Of a stretch of 64,000 nt of DNA, positions 34,755 to 42,718 are shown piece after piece. The position numbers and the translations under genes are program-made. This DNA comes from Paenibacillus guangzhouensis (GTDB lineage Bacteria; Bacillota; Bacilli; Paenibacillales; Paenibacillaceae). The first letter of the stretch is position 1. Each line of letters opens with the position of its first letter. The stretch lies in contig NZ_CP045293.1 of NCBI RefSeq assembly GCF_009363075.1, positions 3,844,001 to 3,908,000 on the forward strand. Direction: 5' to 3'. The notes below the pieces were generated by a model. The model worked only from the letters and a program-made list of their open reading frames with translations. It searched no databases and was not told the origin of the DNA.

Positions 34755-36119
34755 ATGTCTAAAAGCAAATTCCCCATCCAGGTGACCAGCTCCAGCATCA
34801 TACAAGAAGATGTGCTCATGATTGGGGAAAGTACGATCAAACAGTGGAAAATCCCTACCCATCAATACTTGATGCTCCATTTCGGTTCATTCAGACAACA
34901 CGTGAAAGTCATACCCGTACCAAAGTACGACGGAATCCGGATCCATCCCTCTTTGGCGCGCAAAACAGGGCTGTTCTCAGGTGTTCAACTTCGATTGAAT
35001 TACAAGAGCGGAGTACTCAGGATGGGGCCACTGATCAGCGTGTTGATCAGCCGTGATTATTCCGAGAACCCGGATAAACCCTTTGGCACCATCACGGGCT
35101 TCTGCAAAGAACTCGTCGACGCCTGTCGTGTTCAGGGTGCTTTTGTGTATTTCTTCACGCCGGATCACATCGGCTCGAGCACAAATCAACTTCAAGGCTG
35201 GGTCTATCATGACCGTTGGCAGAAAGCGATCCTTCCCATTGGGGATGTCATCAACAACCGTCTTACATCCAGAAAATTTGAGAACAAACCTAGCGTACAG
35301 CATTTTCTGAAAGAAGTAAAATCCCGTTACAAAACGCCTTTCTTCAATGAGAAATTTCTCGATAAGTCAGAAGTTTTCGAGGCCCTTCGCAAAGACGCTT
35401 CCTTACAGCGATTCCTACCAGAATCCCATATGCTGCGCAATTTCGCGGGATTGAAGGGCATGTGCTCCAAATATAGTCATGTGTTCCTCAAGCCCATTCG
35501 CGGGAGTCTCGGGAAAGGAATCATCCGTGTAAGCAAGCAACAAGGCGGGGTCGTCTACCAGGCCCATTATGCAACGATGAACGGGACTCGCCGAGCAACC
35601 TATCCCTCGCTGATGAAATTGTTCACCAGCCTCTCCATCAAAATGAAAACAACGCGATATCAAATGCAGCAAGGACTCCATCTCATTGAGAACACCAAAC
35701 GTCCCATTGACTTCCGCGCCTTAGTGCAGAAGAATGCTACGGGCAAGTGGCAAGTTACTTCCATTGTCGCTCGAACGGCTGGAGATCATCACTTTGTATC
35801 CAATCTTGCACGAGGCGGAACGCTGAGCACGGTGAAAGAAGCGGTCGGGAAATCCAATCTTCCACCCGGCAACAAAGGCGATGCCCATGTTCGACTTCAT
35901 AAAGCAGCGCTTGATATTGCCAAGGGTGTTGACGATTTCATCCCTGCACACTTCGGTGAACTCGGGATTGACCTTGCACTGGATACTTCGGGACATATCT
36001 GGTTGCTGGAAGTGAATTCAAAGCCATCCAAGAATGACAATACGCCACTGAAAGAGAATAAGATCCGGCCTTCTGTTAAACAAATGATTGAATACTCGCG
36101 TTTCCTGTCCGGATTCTAA
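34755..36119 (+). CDS. YheC/YheD-type ATP-grasp ligase 1 (with N-terminal extension)
   Basis: A 454-residue protein, first of a run of ATP-grasp genes. Residues 1-100 form a beta-rich extra domain ending RMGPLISVLISRDYS, shared with ligases 3 and 7. The ATP-grasp fold follows: nucleotide-binding lysine in FLKPIRGSLGKGIIRV (about 244-259), PIDFRALVQKN, a glycine-rich NLARGG, and the metal-binding FGELGIDLALDTSGHIWLLEVNSKPS near 405-424. In Bacillus YheC and YheD are spore-coat-associated. ATP-grasp enzymes join a carboxylate to an amine or other nucleophile through an acyl phosphate; the substrate here is unknown. The start follows GAGAGGAGCTCCACA. This one has no close partner among the other six. 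Confidence 0.9.
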   Translation: MSKSKFPIQVTSSSIIQEDVLMIGESTIKQWKIPTHQYLMLHFGSFRQHVKVIPVPKYDGIRIHPSLARKTGLFSGVQLRLNYKSGVLRMGPLISVLISRDYSENPDKPFGTITGFCKELVDACRVQGAFVYFFTPDHIGSSTNQLQGWVYHDRWQKAILPIGDVINNRLTSRKFENKPSVQHFLKEVKSRYKTPFFNEKFLDKSEVFEALRKDASLQRFLPESHMLRNFAGLKGMCSKYSHVFLKPIRGSLGKGIIRVSKQQGGVVYQAHYATMNGTRRATYPSLMKLFTSLSIKMKTTRYQMQQGLHLIENTKRPIDFRALVQKNATGKWQVTSIVARTAGDHHFVSNLARGGTLSTVKEAVGKSNLPPGNKGDAHVRLHKAALDIAKGVDDFIPAHFGELGIDLALDTSGHIWLLEVNSKPSKNDNTPLKENKIRPSVKQMIEYSRFLSGF

Positions 36120-36132
36120 AGGAGTCTTGCCT

Positions 36133-37263
36133 GTGTCAAAAAATAGAGCCTATAAGTCCGCAGGGTATCTTGGCATTATGGTATGTGAGACGAGAGGGAA
36201 TCTCCCGATTCCTGAAAAATCATTCTGCCGGCGATTATGTGAAATCGGGCGTAAGCACGGCATTACCGTCTTTGTCTTCTCCCCAACCTGGTTACGGCCC
36301 AAGCTTGGGCGGGTCGTTGGCTACGCCTATACCGACAAAGGTTGGGAACGCGGGGCTTTTCCAATTCCGAAGGTCGTCTATGATCGATGCTATTATCCAA
36401 CGCTTCAGAAATATCTCGAAATACAACGTGCGATTCAGCGGCTGAACGATCTCTCCCCCATTACCTTCCTCGGTCGAGGGTTGAAGGGCAAATGGGATGT
36501 GTATCAGATGATGTCCAATTATGAATCCGTGAGTCCACATCTGCCCAAAACGATGCTATACGATTCGATCTCATCCCTAAGCGAGTGGATCGAAGCTTGT
36601 GGCGGAGAAGCCTTTCTGAAGCCGCATGGCGGAAGTCACGGCAAGAATACGTTATATGTACATCGGAAGGATGGGAAGTTGTTCATTCGCGGTCGAAGTG
36701 CAAGTAATGAGATTATCGAGCGAGTATTCAAGCAAGAAGCAGCAGGTTACCGCTGGATTCATCAGTGGATTGGCAGCCGCAAGTTCATTATGCAACCCTA
36801 TCTGTATTTAAATAACCGAAATGAAGAGCCCTTTGATATTCGATCCCTTGTTCAGAAAAATGAGCACGGTGAATGGCAATTGACGGGGATGGCTGTGAGG
36901 CGCGGAAAACCAGGTTCCCTCACCTCGAATTTGCATGGCGGCGGGCACGCGGAATCCGCAACCCCCTTCCTCGAGCGTGAGTTCGGCAACGTCAAAACGG
37001 CAGGTCTCATCAAGAGCATCAAGGAACTTTCGCAGCAGATTCCTCTTTTGCTCGAAGAACGCCACGGCAGATTAGCGGAGCTCGGTATTGACTTTGGTGT
37101 CGATCGCGATGGGAATCTCTGGGTGCTTGAGGTTAATTCCAAGCCAGGTCGATCCATCTTTCTGCAAATGAATGACCGCTCCACCGCCTTGAAATCTGTT
37201 GAGAATCCCATTTTATATGCTCGTTATTTATTGCTTCGACAACTTAGGAGGGTCCATTCATGA
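36133..37263 (+). CDS. YheC/YheD-type ATP-grasp ligase 2 (short form)
   Basis: A 376-residue ligase lacking the N-terminal extension. I start it at GTG 36133-36135 because AAAGGAG lies eight bases upstream, just at the stop of ligase 1; the frame is open 15 codons further, overlapping ligase 1. Motifs: LGIMVCETRGNLPIP, FVFSPTWLRPKLG, KVVYDRCYYP, FLKPHGGSHGKNTLYV (about residue 160), FDIRSLVQKN, SLTSNLHGGGHAE and LGIDFGVDRDGNLWVLEVNSKPG (about 332). These resemble ligase 5 much more than the others (both have the SNLHGGG loop and the FDRC/YDRC motif). Its last codons overlap the start of ligase 3 (ATGA), so they are translated together. Confidence 0.9.
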   Translation: MSKNRAYKSAGYLGIMVCETRGNLPIPEKSFCRRLCEIGRKHGITVFVFSPTWLRPKLGRVVGYAYTDKGWERGAFPIPKVVYDRCYYPTLQKYLEIQRAIQRLNDLSPITFLGRGLKGKWDVYQMMSNYESVSPHLPKTMLYDSISSLSEWIEACGGEAFLKPHGGSHGKNTLYVHRKDGKLFIRGRSASNEIIERVFKQEAAGYRWIHQWIGSRKFIMQPYLYLNNRNEEPFDIRSLVQKNEHGEWQLTGMAVRRGKPGSLTSNLHGGGHAESATPFLEREFGNVKTAGLIKSIKELSQQIPLLLEERHGRLAELGIDFGVDRDGNLWVLEVNSKPGRSIFLQMNDRSTALKSVENPILYARYLLLRQLRRVHS

Positions 37264-38633
37264 GTTTAATGGTTTGTAATGTTCATTTTACGCAGCAGCC
37301 CGAGAAGGTCGTCTATGTCTCAAATGCTTTGATGAAAACACTAAAGTTAACCGGCAAAAAGTCTATACACCTTCGACTCGGGAGAGTGTCGATCCCCGCG
37401 ACGATGAAGCCCATCAAGAAGTCTGGGAAACATCTCTATCTGACTACGGGGCTGCGTAATTCCATCCGAATTCCGAATTCTGGCAATGTCTATTTATTGA
37501 ATACCAATACGGACGAGGTTCAGATCGGACCCTTGATCGGCGTTCTCTCGGATGCTTCCGTTCGAACGGCGACAAGTCCTTTTGGCAGTCGTACTGAATT
37601 TATTAAAACACTGCTTCGCGAAGGCAATAAGAAAGGGTTCTTTTTCGCGTTCGCCCCAAGAGATATTAACTGGGTGGATGATACCGTGCTTGGCTACTTC
37701 CTAAGTGATTCAGGCTCGTGGACCCGCAAGACTGTCCCTCTTCCTGATGTCGTCTATAATCGGCTGCCAAGCAGACGTGCTGAGACTGGGACGACGATTG
37801 GTACGTTACGAGACCGCTTCATTAAGCGCAAGATCCCTTTCTTTAACTGGAGCTTCTTCAACAAGTCAGATGTCTACGAGCTGCTTAAGGATGATGAAGA
37901 AGCGAACAAATACGTTCCCGAATCGGTTATGGGACCAACGCCAGAGAAAGTGAAGGAAATGCTCGATAAACATCAATTCCTCTACTACAAACCGACGGCG
38001 GGAAGTCTAGGCATCGGTATATATCGTCTGACCCATAACCCTAAAAAAGGGTATTTCGCCAGGTATCGGTCGAAGGGAAGCAATGTGCTGCTGCGGTTCA
38101 ATACGTTCAATAGTCTGATGCGTATGCTCCAAGCCAAACATGGCCGTTCCCTGCATAACTATGTCATTCAACAAGGCATCCGGTTGATTGAGATCGATCA
38201 ATGTCCGATTGATTTTCGCTTCCACATGCATAAGAACGGCAGTAATCAATGGGTCGTCGTCGGCATCGGTGCGAAAAAGGCAGGTAAGGGCAGTGTAACC
38301 ACCCATGTGAAGAATGGCGGCCAACTTCTTACGCCAGAACAAGCATTAAGCAGGGCCTTCGGTCCACGGGCCAATGAAGTGCTTCAACGAGCCAAAGATA
38401 TATCCATCAGTCTCGCCGAATCCATCGAGAAGAACTACCCCCATTTGCTAGGAGAGCTTGGGTTCGATATCGGCATCGATCAAGATGAGCAGGTCTGGAT
38501 GTTCGAAGCCAATGCCAAACCAGGGCGCTCTATCTTCAAACATCCTGCGCTCCGCAAAGAAGGAAAAGCATCGATCATCCATATCATTGAGCACTGTATG
38601 TATCTCAGCAAATTTCGGAGAGGAGAGAGCTAG
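37260..38633 (+). CDS. YheC/YheD-type ATP-grasp ligase 3 (with N-terminal extension)
   Basis: A 457-residue ligase. The N-terminal 100 residues form the extra domain (IHLRLGRVSIPATMKPIKKS ... VQIGPLIGVLSDAS). Then come PLPDVVYNRLPSRRAE, FFNKSDVYELLKDD, the lysine loop YYKPTAGSLGIGIYRL (about 242), PIDFRFHMHKNG, GAKKAGKGSVTTHVKNGG and LGELGFDIGIDQDEQVWMFEANAKPGRSIFKHP (given in parts; about 400-425). It is clearly the close paralogue of ligase 7. The start ATG shares ATGA with the stop of ligase 2 and has TAGGAGGG upstream. Confidence 0.9.
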   Translation: MSLMVCNVHFTQQPEKVVYVSNALMKTLKLTGKKSIHLRLGRVSIPATMKPIKKSGKHLYLTTGLRNSIRIPNSGNVYLLNTNTDEVQIGPLIGVLSDASVRTATSPFGSRTEFIKTLLREGNKKGFFFAFAPRDINWVDDTVLGYFLSDSGSWTRKTVPLPDVVYNRLPSRRAETGTTIGTLRDRFIKRKIPFFNWSFFNKSDVYELLKDDEEANKYVPESVMGPTPEKVKEMLDKHQFLYYKPTAGSLGIGIYRLTHNPKKGYFARYRSKGSNVLLRFNTFNSLMRMLQAKHGRSLHNYVIQQGIRLIEIDQCPIDFRFHMHKNGSNQWVVVGIGAKKAGKGSVTTHVKNGGQLLTPEQALSRAFGPRANEVLQRAKDISISLAESIEKNYPHLLGELGFDIGIDQDEQVWMFEANAKPGRSIFKHPALRKEGKASIIHIIEHCMYLSKFRRGES

Positions 38634-39743
38634 ATGGATGCAGGCGACCAAGAGACAACGAAACCCGTTGTAGCTATTCTGACAATCGAAGATGACCAGC
38701 TGATGTTCCGCGGGAATCGCGATAATTTCATCGATATATTGCGAACAGGTAAAGAATTGGGTTATCTGGCCTACGTTGTAACCGTCAAGGATTTGAGATT
38801 AAATATGGCCAAAATCGCGGGATACACGTATAACAACGAACTAAATCAATGGGTACAACAATGGTTCCCTGCCCCACAAGTGATCTATAATCGAATTCCG
38901 CTGCGTGAAGATGAAATCGAACCTGCAGTCCAGAAAAAGATAGAAGAATGTTTGGCGAATCCAAAGATTAAAATATATAACCCTTACTTTTTCAACAAAT
39001 GGAAATTATTTGAGTGGCTCAAGAAATCCAAATTGACGAAGCCGTATATCCCAAGCACACATCGACTAACTGGATCGACGGAGCTTGGCAAGCAGCTTCT
39101 GCGCCACTCTTATCTCTATCTTAAGCCCGAATCCGGTAAAGCCGGCGTAGGGATCATGATGGTGAAATACCAGCCGAGCAGGACGCTGCCCTTTCGTCTG
39201 AAGATACAAGATAAGAAAAATAGCACCACTTACAAATGCTCCACCCTGAGCAAGCTCTGGGCGCGGATTAAGAAGGAAGCCGGACAAACGCAATATATCG
39301 TCCAGCAAGGGATCGAATTGGCCTCAATTCAGCGGAGGCCCTTCGATCTACGGGTCCTTATCCAAAAGAATCAGAGAGGGCAATGGGAAGTCTCCGGAAT
39401 CGGAGCCCGTATGGCAGGTTCGCTTAGCATTACGACCCACGTTCCACGCGGAGGAAGCATTGAAGATCCGGAAAAGCTGTTAATCTCTGCATTCGGTCAA
39501 GTCCCATGCCGGAGAATCCTCTCACGCGCCCGCAGTACTTGCCTTACCATCGCGAGGCAGCTCGAACGAGGTTCCGGCTTTCAATTAGGGGAAATGTCCA
39601 TGGATCTTGGCGTGGATGCTCAGGGTCATATCTGGTTCTTCGAGGCGAACTCGAAGCCCATGAAATTCGATGAACCCCATATTCGGAAGCGTTCCATCGA
39701 GCGTATATTCCAGTACAGCACATTTCTCGCACAACAAGCCTGA
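38634..39743 (+). CDS. YheC/YheD-type ATP-grasp ligase 4 (short form)
   Basis: A 369-residue ligase without the extension, beginning immediately after the TAG of ligase 3 with GGAGAGGAGAGAG as ribosome site. Motifs: PVVAILTIEDDQLMFRGNRDNF, VIYNRIPLREDEIEPAVQ, NPYFFNKWKLFEWL, YLKPESGKAGVGIMMV (about 161), PFDLRVLIQKN, ARMAGSLSITTHVPRGGSI and LGEMSMDLGVDAQGHIWFFEANSKPMKFDEP (about 320-342). It is the close paralogue of ligase 6, which shares the RGGSI loop and the PMKFDEP tail. Confidence 0.9.
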   Translation: MDAGDQETTKPVVAILTIEDDQLMFRGNRDNFIDILRTGKELGYLAYVVTVKDLRLNMAKIAGYTYNNELNQWVQQWFPAPQVIYNRIPLREDEIEPAVQKKIEECLANPKIKIYNPYFFNKWKLFEWLKKSKLTKPYIPSTHRLTGSTELGKQLLRHSYLYLKPESGKAGVGIMMVKYQPSRTLPFRLKIQDKKNSTTYKCSTLSKLWARIKKEAGQTQYIVQQGIELASIQRRPFDLRVLIQKNQRGQWEVSGIGARMAGSLSITTHVPRGGSIEDPEKLLISAFGQVPCRRILSRARSTCLTIARQLERGSGFQLGEMSMDLGVDAQGHIWFFEANSKPMKFDEPHIRKRSIERIFQYSTFLAQQA

Positions 39744-39791
39744 TCCACAACCAACCAATACTTGAGAATACGAGGAATACAGGAGGAACCC

Positions 39792-40262
39792 ATGGTGGAC
39801 ATTCGCGTCATCCGCTCCCCACAGGAAGACAAATGGCCCGTACTTCGTGCTAAATTTACACAGTTCATTATTAACGCCGGAGATCAGCGTATTACCGTGG
39901 ATGCAATAAAGCAGTTCGGATCATTGTCCTTAAGCGGATTGCAAGCAGATGGCACGCAGCTCATCATTGCAACCGAGCGAACTTTGCGCGCGAAGGCGCG
40001 CTTAATCGGGTTAGCTTTTGTCGAGAATTACGGGGACACCACTTGCCTAGTCGTCGTTCATCCCGACTATCGTGGTCAACGCATAGGTACCAAGCTGCTT
40101 CAGGAGCAAATCAACCAACTCGGAAACCTAACCTGTACTGTTGCAATGGATAACCTGTCCAGCTTACACATGTGTTTTCAAGCAGGTTTAACGGCATATA
40201 CGCTCATCGAGGGACCTACAGGAAAACCCACATTAGCATTTGAATATGATGCAAGAAGGTGA
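39792..40262 (+). CDS. GNAT-family N-acetyltransferase
   Basis: A 156-residue GNAT enzyme inside the ATP-grasp operon. The acetyl-CoA-binding motif A is visible as TTCLVVVHPDYRGQRIGTKLLQEQI (Q/R-x-x-G-x-G/A pattern), followed by MDNLSSLHMCFQAGLTAY. I start it at ATG 39792 (MVDIRVIR), which has CAGGAGGA just upstream; the frame is open ten codons further. It overlaps the GTG of ligase 5. Its place suggests it acetylates an amine made or used by the ligases, or the final product. The substrate is unknown. Confidence 0.85.
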   Translation: MVDIRVIRSPQEDKWPVLRAKFTQFIINAGDQRITVDAIKQFGSLSLSGLQADGTQLIIATERTLRAKARLIGLAFVENYGDTTCLVVVHPDYRGQRIGTKLLQEQINQLGNLTCTVAMDNLSSLHMCFQAGLTAYTLIEGPTGKPTLAFEYDARR

Positions 40263-41473
40263 ACAAGTTGTCTCAACCTGTCCTTGGTATACTAACGCTT
40301 TACTTGAATGAGAAGAAACATTTAGAGGAACGTCCCATCTACCAGCGCATGATTGCTGCAAGCCACAAGCTGGGGATGCAGACGTTTGTCTTTACGCCGC
40401 AAGATGTCGACTCGAATAAGAAGCAGATTTACGGCATGTTCTACAATCCCAAATCGCATACTTGGACCAGAGAATGGACGTCCTTTCCACACCTGATCTT
40501 TGACCGCTGCCGTATTCAGAATACTTATCGGTTCAAAGAACTGCTGAAATTCCGCGCGCGATACAATGCTCTGCATTTCTTAAACCGTCCGCTTCGCAAC
40601 AAATGGACCATCTATCAGGTTCTATGTAACCATCCTACCATTAAACCTCATTTGCCTTTTACGAAACTATATAGTTCAGCAAATGACGTGCATCTACTCA
40701 TGAAGAAGGAGCGGCTTGTCTTTCTCAAACCAATCAACGGAACAGGCGGGCGCGGTATTCTGCGTATTGAGCGTATGGCCGGTTCGCAGCGATATGATAT
40801 TCAAGGGCGTGATCACAGGCGCCAGATCATCTCCCCTCAACGGATTCAACCCTCGTTATTAGCCTCGAAGCTGTCCAGCTGGAACGCAAAAAATCGTTAT
40901 ATTTTGCAGCAAGGGATCGCCATCAAGCTGCCGAATGGGCGTGTTCACGACTACCGACTACTCGTTCAGAAGGATGGGAGCGGTGAGTGGACAGTAACCG
41001 GCTGCGCAGGCCGGGTCGGCCCTCTGCGGAGCGTCACCTCGAACTTGCATGGCGGCGGTGAAGCCGTCCCCATGATGAAGCTCCTGAACGAATGGATCGA
41101 AGACCCCGAGAAGATTAGAACGGTCAAAGAAAAAATGGATACGCTTGGCATTGAGACGGCAAAATTTCTGGAAGAGAAATACGGTGCGCTCTGTGAGCTA
41201 GCACTTGATATAGCGATTGATCGAAGCGGGCATGTATGGCTGCTAGAGGTTAATCCGAAGCCCGCGAGGGAAGTATTCGCCAAAGCTGGCGAGAAGGACA
41301 CTTACAATCTCGCGATCATCAAACCGATTGAATATGCCTACTTCGTATACAATACGAAAATCAACGTCAAATCTAAGTCAAAATTAAAAGCCCGCGAAAG
41401 AATACGAAAAAAACAAAGCCGGGTGACCGCCTTCGAGACACTACTGAACTTAGAGGATATTAAGAATCTATGA
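40259..41473 (+). CDS. YheC/YheD-type ATP-grasp ligase 5 (short form)
   Basis: A 404-residue ligase. Motifs: LGILTLYLNEKKHLEERPIY, FVFTPQDVDSNK, HLIFDRCRIQ, NKWTIYQVLCNHP, FLKPINGTGGRGILRI (about 154), YRLLVQKDGSG, SVTSNLHGGGEAV and LALDIAIDRSGHVWLLEVNPKPAREVF (about 315-335). It is the paralogue of ligase 2. The C-terminus carries an extra basic tail of about 40 residues (KSKSKLKARERIRKKQSRV). The GTG at 40259 overlaps the stop of the GNAT gene; a TTG at 40268 has better spacing from AAGGTG and may be the true start. Confidence 0.88.
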   Translation: MNKLSQPVLGILTLYLNEKKHLEERPIYQRMIAASHKLGMQTFVFTPQDVDSNKKQIYGMFYNPKSHTWTREWTSFPHLIFDRCRIQNTYRFKELLKFRARYNALHFLNRPLRNKWTIYQVLCNHPTIKPHLPFTKLYSSANDVHLLMKKERLVFLKPINGTGGRGILRIERMAGSQRYDIQGRDHRRQIISPQRIQPSLLASKLSSWNAKNRYILQQGIAIKLPNGRVHDYRLLVQKDGSGEWTVTGCAGRVGPLRSVTSNLHGGGEAVPMMKLLNEWIEDPEKIRTVKEKMDTLGIETAKFLEEKYGALCELALDIAIDRSGHVWLLEVNPKPAREVFAKAGEKDTYNLAIIKPIEYAYFVYNTKINVKSKSKLKARERIRKKQSRVTAFETLLNLEDIKNL

Positions 41474-41493
41474 GATCACTCCTCTGCCAATAG

Positions 41494-41520
41494 CCCTCCA
41501 TCCTGCCATGGAGGGTTTGT
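41494..41520 (+). terminator. Terminator of the plus-strand ATP-grasp operon
   Basis: CCCTCCAT pairs with ATGGAGGG around CCTGCC, followed by TTTGTTATTTGTT. Confidence 0.88.
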
Positions 41521-41540
41521 TATTTGTTGCTATGATGAAT

Positions 41541-41568
41541 AAAACCCTTAAATCATCCGATTTAAGGG
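41541..41568 (-). terminator. Terminator of the minus-strand ATP-grasp operon
   Basis: On the minus strand CCCTTAAATC pairs with GATTTAAGGG around GGAT, followed by TTTTATT. The 5' arm contains the stop codon of ligase 6. Confidence 0.88.
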
Positions 41569-42701
41569 CTCTCCGTATATTTATCTGTGCTCTGCGAGCT
41601 GAGATAAATACAATATTGAATTAAGGTCTTGAGAGATTTACGGCGAATCCGTGGTTCGTCAAATTTCATCGGCTTCGAGTTGGCTTCGAAAAACCAAAGC
41701 TTTCCGCTACTATCAACACCGACGTCCATCGACATCTCACCGAGTTCATATCCCGATGATTTCTCGATTTGTTCCGCGATGACGATCGCGAGCGTGCCGG
41801 CGTTCTCTTTGATCTCTTGTGCCCTTGTAGGTCCGAATACCGCTTTTAACACTTTGCTAGCGCTTCTGATGGATCCGCCCCTTGGCACATGGGTCGTAAT
41901 GCTTCGTTTCCCCGCAACACGCGCGCCAATCCCTGTCAGCTGCCACGTATTTGTATGATTTTTCTGCACGAGGATCCGAAGATCGAATGGATGGCCGTGC
42001 GACTTCGTTAAGTCGATCGCTTGCTGAATGATATACTCCTTGGCACCTATTTTCTGCTTCAGGTGCAGCCACATCTCTGGTATTGTCCAGAAATGATGAA
42101 CGTGGCGTTTTTTTCCCGTCGAATGAATCAGACGATATTTCGGCCCACCGTCTTGCTTTATCCGTTGCCCCTGCATGATGCCTTTGCCCGCTTTACCATG
42201 GATCGGCTTCAAGTAGACAGCAGCATGCTGCTCTAGATAGGTCTCGAGGATTGAGGGGGAGGTGAGCTTCTCCGTCTTTGGCAGTGATGATTTGGTCGAT
42301 TTCGCGCGAGATAACCATTCATAGAGGGTCCATTTATTGAAGAAAAACGGGTTAAACAATCTCACCTTACGGTCCTGCAGAAAATTGAGGATCATCTGCT
42401 GTATTTCTGGCTTCGCCTCATATTTCCGGAACGGAATCCGATTATAGATCACATGGGGTGCTGGAAAAGACTTCGTCATCCACATTCCCGCTTGTTTACT
42501 GTAATAAAGACCTACTATATTGTTATGCGATGACCGGATATCCTCTGCGGTCGTCACATACACGGTAGCTCCGAGTTTTTTGCCGACCCGAATGATATCG
42601 CTGAAATTGCTGAATCTCCCGCGCATACTTCGGTGTCGATCCTTGGCTGTTAAGATAGCTATGACAGGACGTCTACGCGCCTGAGCCTGAACTGATGCCA
42701 T
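41562..42701 (-). CDS. YheC/YheD-type ATP-grasp ligase 6 (short form)
   Basis: A 379-residue ligase, last gene of the minus-strand operon. Motifs: PVIAILTAKDRHRSMRGRF, VYVTTAEDIRSS, VIYNRIPFRKYEAKPEIQ, NPFFFNKWTLYEWL, YLKPIHGKAGKGIM (about 161), PFDLRILVQKN, ARVAGKRSITTHVPRGGSI and LGEMSMDVGVDSSGKLWFFE with the ANSKPMKFDEP tail (about 325-345). It is the close paralogue of ligase 4. The start is ATG 42699-42701 (MASVQAQ), behind GGGAGGGTAGGGTG; the frame is open seven codons further, overlapping the end of ligase 7. Confidence 0.9.
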   Translation of the reverse strand: MASVQAQARRRPVIAILTAKDRHRSMRGRFSNFSDIIRVGKKLGATVYVTTAEDIRSSHNNIVGLYYSKQAGMWMTKSFPAPHVIYNRIPFRKYEAKPEIQQMILNFLQDRKVRLFNPFFFNKWTLYEWLSRAKSTKSSLPKTEKLTSPSILETYLEQHAAVYLKPIHGKAGKGIMQGQRIKQDGGPKYRLIHSTGKKRHVHHFWTIPEMWLHLKQKIGAKEYIIQQAIDLTKSHGHPFDLRILVQKNHTNTWQLTGIGARVAGKRSITTHVPRGGSIRSASKVLKAVFGPTRAQEIKENAGTLAIVIAEQIEKSSGYELGEMSMDVGVDSSGKLWFFEANSKPMKFDEPRIRRKSLKTLIQYCIYLSSQSTDKYTESP

Positions 42702-42718
42702 CACCCTACCCTCCCAGG

